A stretch of 34,336 bases of DNA from Synechococcus sp. CS-1330 (GTDB lineage: Bacteria > Cyanobacteriota > Cyanobacteriia > PCC-6307 > Cyanobiaceae), in the NCBI GenBank assembly GCA_025128025.1, contig JAHLYR010000060.1:1-34336 (forward strand), in the 5' to 3' direction. The position numbers were made by a program, and so were the translations under genes. Positions 31,744-34,336 of this stretch are shown here, one piece after another (within the stretch, counting starts at the first letter, position 1; each line of letters starts with the position of its first letter). Under the pieces are notes generated by a model. The model was not told the origin of the DNA, made no database searches, and saw only the letters and a list, made by a program, of their open reading frames with translations.

Positions 31744-32052
31744 CTATAGTACACGCGTACGCCCCTGCAGCCGATAGAGCAGCGTGGCCGCCGCTTCGCG
31801 CAGGGCCAGGCGGTTGCGTTCGGGGGCGCTGAGCGGGGGCTCGGCGGCGAGGGGTTGCGCCTGCAGGCCTTGGCGAGCGAAGGTGCGGGTGGCGTTCTCC
31901 CAAGTGGTGCGGGCGCAGGAGTCGCCGGCGATGCGCCTGGGGGGCGTCCCCCGACACATAGGTTGCCAGGGAGGGGTCGCGGCGGAGCTGGATGTGGCCG
32001 CCGGAGGGACGGGACAGGATGCGGGGGGAGGATGCGGCTGAAAACGTTGTAG
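31744..32052 (-). pseudogene. Possible DUF218/YdcF-like gene relic
   Basis: The end of this stretch reads TFARQGLQAQPLAAEPPL then LALREAAATLLYRLQG, stopping at TAG (31744-31746), which falls beside the LexA-like box. That resembles the C-terminus of DUF218 (YdcF/ElyC) proteins. A preceding DSCARTTWENA resembles an earlier motif of the same family, and the middle is missing. Further upstream (to about 32052) a different frame, RRDPSLATYVSGDAPQAHR, could be another piece. Identification rests on motif memory and is tentative. The same C-terminal motif recurs upstream of copy 2 and, as a shorter scrap, upstream of copy 3. Confidence 0.4.
31748..31761. promoter_or_regulatory. LexA-like box upstream of array copy 1 (one deviation)
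   Basis: AGTACACGCGTACG matches the cyanobacterial LexA consensus RGTACNNNDGTWCB as I recall it, except for C at the D position. It is 30 bases from the GTG at 31718. On the minus strand a TACTAT -10-like element (31751-31746) overlaps the box. Confidence 0.5.
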
Positions 32053-32055
32053 CGA

Positions 32056-32664
32056 TCAGGACGGCTCCTCAGCCAGGGCAGCCAGCTCGGCGGCTACTAG
32101 GGCGAGGAATCGCCGGTGGAGGACAGAGGGTTCGAGCCAGACAAGTACTCCCGCTCGAAGCGCGCGAGCCTGGACTCGATCGCTGCGAGCCGCGCGTTCT
32201 CTTTCTTCAGCTGCTCGATCTCGCTCTCGGACTGCTTCGTTCTCTCTTTGCTCTGCTCGATCTCGCTCTCGGACTGCTTCGTTCTCTCTTTGCTCTGCTC
32301 GATCTCGCTCTCGAGCTGTTTCATCCGCAGCTCGTGCTGCATCTTGCGCTGCTCGTACTGCATCTCGCGTTGCTCGGTTTCGCTCCTCAGCTGCTTCATT
32401 CGCTGCTCGTAGCCGGGATCCCGTCGCCAATTGAGCGTCGACAAGAACGAGCGCCATCGAGGCAACGATGAACCAGACGCCCCATTGCTGCGGGAGCTGG
32501 AGGGCGCCGGCCGGGAGGGAGATGTGGTCATAGGAGGTGAGCAGAGCGATCAAGGCGATCACGAGTCCGGCCAGGGCCTCGATCCAGCCCTGGCGATCAA
32601 GGCCGCGGGGACGTGATGGCGCCAAGTCTGGCGCAGATCCAGGAGTGGGATCTATCTCCGCCAC
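32056..32664 (-). CDS. Array copy 2: two-TM protein with a long coiled coil
   Basis: From the GTG at 32664 the product is 202 residues. It has a Pro-rich N-terminus (AEIDPTPGSAPDLAP) and the conserved RGLDRQGWIEA. Helix 1 is LVIALIALLTSY, the loop DHISLPAGALQLPQQ, and helix 2 WGVWFIVASMALVLVDAQLATGS. A long Glu/Arg/Ala coil follows, then a tail (EPSVLHRRFLALVAAELAALAEEPS). The +1 frame is also open (32097-32531) and, across the coil, has the more GC3-rich codons and a cleaner Leu/Ile heptad pattern. Two exact 42-bp units lengthen the coil. The frame is open 77 codons further upstream, but that runs through the LexA box and a gene relic. Function unknown; an inner-membrane location is likely. 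Confidence 0.72.
   Translation of the reverse strand: MAEIDPTPGSAPDLAPSRPRGLDRQGWIEALAGLVIALIALLTSYDHISLPAGALQLPQQWGVWFIVASMALVLVDAQLATGSRLRAANEAAEERNRATRDAVRAAQDAARAADETARERDRAEQRENEAVRERDRAEQRENEAVRERDRAAEERERAARSDRVQARALRAGVLVWLEPSVLHRRFLALVAAELAALAEEPS
32211..32313 (-). repeat. 42-bp tandem repeat (2.45 units) in the coil of copy 2
   Basis: Units at 32211-32252 and 32253-32294 are identical, and a partial third runs to 32313. Forty-two bases equal 14 codons, or two heptads, so changes in unit number preserve both open frames and coil register. The standard frame encodes ERDRAEQRENEAVR and the +1 frame QSESEIEQSKERTK. Confidence 0.9.
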
Positions 32665-32693
32665 AACCCATCGCCACCGACAGACACCAGAAT

Positions 32694-32707
32694 AGTACAC
32701 CTGTACC
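32694..32707. promoter_or_regulatory. LexA box upstream of array copy 2
   Basis: AGTACACCTGTACC fits RGTACNNNDGTWCB at every position. It lies 30 bases before the GTG at 32664. A TACTAT -10-like element (32697-32692 on the minus strand) overlaps it, so a bound repressor would block the promoter. Confidence 0.7.
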
Positions 32708-32709
32708 CC

Positions 32710-32895
32710 AAGGCAGGCGCTGGTCCTCGCATCCGCCCCTGCAGCCAATACAGCACCGTGCTCGGCGGCGAGGGGGTGCACCTGCAGGTCCTGGCGGGAG
32801 AAGGCGCGGCTGGCGCGGGGCAGCTGCCAGGGGAACAGCAGCGCGGGGGTGTGGACCAGGCCGAGCAGCAGCTCGCGCAGCGGGATCCAGGCCAT
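32710..32895 (-). pseudogene. Second possible DUF218/YdcF-like C-terminal relic
   Basis: The minus-strand frame reads LRELLLGLVHTPALLFPWQLPRASRAFSRQDLQVHPLAAE. After a deletion, the C-terminal piece VLYWLQGRMRG follows in another frame (about 32725-32755). It parallels the relic upstream of copy 1 and suggests that each ancestral unit had this gene immediately before the LexA box. Confidence 0.4.
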
Positions 32896-33123
32896 GGGGG
32901 CCGGGGGGGCAGGTGCGGCAGTCGATCAAGTGTGAGGAATGGCCATCCAGGCGGAGCACGGCGGAAGGAGAGGATCGATCGAGCCGTTGCGTGCCTGAGG
33001 TGTGATACGAGCCCAAACCAGATCGACCCTTACAGGCCTTATCTGCAGATCGAGAGGAAGCCGTGGCGGCGCCAGGGCCACGCTGGGCGAGGCCGGTGGC
33101 CTTCAGGGGTCTGCTGGGGCCGT
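32896..33123. other. Spacer between array copies 2 and 3
   Basis: No supported gene, repeat or operator. Long frames here run through in several phases without recognisable protein features, as expected for GC-rich decayed DNA. Confidence 0.4.
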
Positions 33124-33558
33124 TCAAGCGAATTCGCCGTATTCGCGCAACAGGGAGATCAGGTCGGCGAGTCGTTGTCGGGTGGTGGTGTTTGGGTGGA
33201 GCTGGAATTCGAATTGGGCCAGAGCGCATCGATCCTGGCGTCGAGCTCGGCGAGCCGCGCGTTCTCGCTCCTCAGCCGCTTCATGCGCTGCTCGTAGCCG
33301 GGATCCCGTCGCCAGTTGAGCATCGACAACCACAAGCGCCAGTGAGGCAGCGATGAACCAGACGCCCCATTGCTGCGGGAGCTGGAGGGCGCCGGCGGGG
33401 AGGGAGATGTGGTCATAGGAGGAGAGAAGGGCGATCAGGGCGATCAGGGCGATCACAATTCCGCCGATGGCCTGGATCGAGCCCTGGCGATCAAGGCCGC
33501 GGGGATGTACTGGCGCCAAGTCTGGCGCAGATCCAGGAGTGGGATCGATCTCCGCCAC
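33124..33558 (-). CDS. Array copy 3: two-TM protein with a short coiled coil
   Basis: The 144-residue product (GTG at 33558) has N-terminal DPTPGSAPDLAP, helix 1 at about 31-47 (IGGIVIALIALIALLSS), the loop YDHISLPAGALQLPQQ, and helix 2 at about 63-80 (WGVWFIAASLALVVVDA). A short charged coil (84-110) precedes a tail FEFQLHPNTTTRQRLADLISLLREYGEFA. Both termini are probably cytoplasmic. An upstream in-frame TGA, where copy 2 has GGT, limits the N-terminus and supports the chosen start. The +1 frame is open at 33159-33416; from YEQRMKRLRSENARLAEL its codons are almost all G/C-ending. The same region in the standard frame uses CGA, GCA and GAA. Confidence 0.75.
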   Translation of the reverse strand: MAEIDPTPGSAPDLAPVHPRGLDRQGSIQAIGGIVIALIALIALLSSYDHISLPAGALQLPQQWGVWFIAASLALVVVDAQLATGSRLRAAHEAAEERERAARRARRQDRCALAQFEFQLHPNTTTRQRLADLISLLREYGEFA

Positions 33559-33587
33559 AACCCATCGCCGCCGACAGACTCAAGACC

Positions 33588-33601
33588 AGTACAAAAGTAC
33601 C
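33588..33601. promoter_or_regulatory. LexA box upstream of array copy 3
   Basis: AGTACAAAAGTACC fits RGTACNNNDGTWCB at every position and lies 30 bases before the GTG at 33558, the same spacing as copies 1 and 2. The overlapping -10-like element is weaker here (TACTGG). Confidence 0.7.
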
Positions 33602-33863
33602 CCGGGAAGGTGGTGCGCCTCTGCGCTGTGTCCTGCAAAGGGGCTCGGCCACACCACATATGGTGTGCCAAATGGCTCCAAAAAGGACACTCTCTGCAAG
33701 GCATCACCCAGCACCACCAGCGCGGTGGCCTGCGGTGCAGGACCGCTGGCTGTGGCTATCAGGAAGCGGTGAGCCGGGGCTCGGCGGCGAGGGGATGCAG
33801 CTAAAGAGGTACTAGCGGTAGCGAGAGAAAGCGGGCCTGTTGCATCGTGCTGAGCAGGCGATC
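33602..33863. other. Spacer between array copies 3 and 4 with an 18-bp dyad and a gene scrap
   Basis: A dyad CACACCA-CATA-TGGTGTG lies at 33650-33667. On the minus strand near 33775-33805 a fragment reads LHPLAAEPRLT, the third occurrence of the (Q/V)HPLAAE motif seen in the possible DUF218 relics. Nothing else is supported. Confidence 0.4.
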
Positions 33864-34336
33864 TCAGGCTTCTGGCGGTCTGAGTTCATCGAGCAACACC
33901 GCCAGGGCTTCACTCAGCTGGAGCCGGTTCCGGGAGGTGTCTGCGAGCAAGAATCTGCATTGCGCAACAAGGCATCCATCCTGGATTCGAGCTCGGCGAG
34001 TCGCTTGTTCTCTTGCCTCAGCTGCTCGGTCTCGTTCCTCAGCTGTTTCATCCGCTGCTCGTGCTGAATCTTGCGCTGCTCGTACTGCATCACTTGCTGC
34101 TCGTGCTGCTTCATTCGCTGCTCGTAGCCGGGATCTCGTCGCCAGTTGAGCGTCGACAAGAACGAGCGCCACTGAGGCAGCGATGAACCAGACGGCCCAT
34201 TGCTGCGGGAGCTGGAGGGCGCCGGCGGGGAGGGAGATGTGGTCATAGGAGGAGAGCAGGGCGATCAGGGCAATCACGAGGCCTGCAATGGCCTGGATCC
34301 AACCCTGGAGATCGAGGCCGCGGGGGCGCAGTGGCA
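33864..34336 (-). CDS. Array copy 4: two-TM coiled-coil protein, 5' end outside the window
   Basis: The frame is open from the window edge to the TGA at 33864. It reads LRPRGLDLQGWIQA, helix 1 (IAGLVIALIALLSSY), the conserved loop DHISLPAGALQLPQQ, helix 2 (WAVWFIAASVALVLVDAQLATRS), a coil of intermediate length, and a tail FLLADTSRNRLQLSEALAVLLDELRPPEA nearly identical to copy 1. No lesion is visible. The +1 frame is open at 33914-34246 and again carries the GC3-rich version of the coil. The start and any LexA box lie beyond 34336. Confidence 0.7.
   Translation of the reverse strand, partial: PLRPRGLDLQGWIQAIAGLVIALIALLSSYDHISLPAGALQLPQQWAVWFIAASVALVLVDAQLATRSRLRAANEAARAASDAVRAAQDSARAADETAEERDRAAEAREQATRRARIQDGCLVAQCRFLLADTSRNRLQLSEALAVLLDELRPPEA

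Larger units (their letters stand above)
31217..34336 (-). repeat. Tandem array of four paralogous units (~0.8-1.0 kb each)
   Basis: Four head-to-tail, same-strand copies share near-identical segments, for example the stretch at 31495-31557, 32469-32531, 33356-33418 and 34186-34247. Spacing between equivalent points is about 974, 887 and 830 bases. Each unit carries a two-membrane-helix, coiled-coil gene. The first three units also show a LexA-like box. Copies 1 and 4 are most alike in their 3' parts, and their similarity extends about 65 bases past the stop. Confidence 0.85.

Noticed and set aside
32665-32895. 77-codon N-terminal extension of array copy 2 (open frame to 32895)
   Set aside because: It runs through the LexA box, the -10 element and a gene relic. 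The equivalent position in copy 3 has an in-frame TGA, and the common homology begins at AEIDPTP.
31748-33601. NtcA (nitrogen control) sites as an explanation of the GTAC palindromes
   Set aside because: NtcA sites are GTA-N8-TAC. These are GTA-N6-TAC with full GTAC-N4-GTAC symmetry, which fits the LexA pattern instead.
1-34336. tRNA, rRNA and CRISPR features
   Set aside because: No cloverleaf with a TTCGA arm, no rRNA segments and no regularly spaced repeat array were seen on either strand.

Overview
The window comes from a GC-rich picocyanobacterium, most likely of the Cyanobium/Synechococcus (alpha-cyanobacterial) lineage. The evidence is photosynthesis genes (petG, chlI, crtL), a CAAD/CURT1-like thylakoid protein, a CBS-less GuaB3, a DUF3370 protein, a cyanobacterial-type GyrA, and very tight gene packing with 1-4 base start/stop overlaps. 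No rRNA, tRNA, CRISPR array or intact insertion sequence was seen.

Region 1 (about 0.3-22.8 kb) is core genome. On the minus strand are gyrA and crtL, separated by the wreck of a TacA-TacT (DUF1778/GNAT) toxin-antitoxin pair. On the plus strand follow a DUF39 homocysteine-biosynthesis-type protein, a CAAD protein, guaB3, trxA, and the overlapping run LOG protein-hisH-rsmD. petG lies divergently. A second overlapping run is cytochrome c-trmJ, then a PBP-like serine hydrolase-DUF3370-chlI. An intact VapBC-type module with its own palindromic operator sits between chlI and ruvC. After ruvC come a 5-formyl-THF cyclo-ligase, a small exported protein, sufE, hom, and a peptide-type ABC binding protein with one permease.

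Region 2 (about 22.8-31 kb) is more accessory: an AAA/DUF4143 ATPase, a DUF1400 alpha/beta hydrolase, an MFS transporter, and a decayed AbrB-PIN toxin-antitoxin pair between two related short repeats. It ends with the GDP-fucose genes gmd and fcl, which have a HepT-MntA pair spliced between them. All three junctions overlap (TGATG, ATGA, ATGA), so the toxin-antitoxin pair and the sugar genes form one operon.

Region 3 (about 31-34.3 kb) is the most unusual part. Four head-to-tail copies of a small two-transmembrane, coiled-coil protein gene lie on the minus strand at roughly 0.8-1 kb spacing; the last runs off the window. The three copies whose upstream DNA is visible each have a GTAC-N4-GTAC palindrome exactly 30 bases upstream of the presumed start. 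Two of these fully match the cyanobacterial LexA (SOS) box and the third has one deviation. In every copy the membrane part is coding-like in one frame, the coil has better codon usage in the +1 frame, and the tail returns to the first frame. One copy is broken, and coil length varies through an in-frame 42-bp tandem repeat. Decayed fragments of a possible DUF218/YdcF-like gene lie between copies. The working hypothesis is a LexA-controlled, locally amplifying family of inner-membrane coiled-coil proteins of unknown function. SOS-induced cell-division control is one idea to test.

A theme across the window is four different toxin-antitoxin families, two intact and two internally deleted, placed in the gaps of housekeeping operons.
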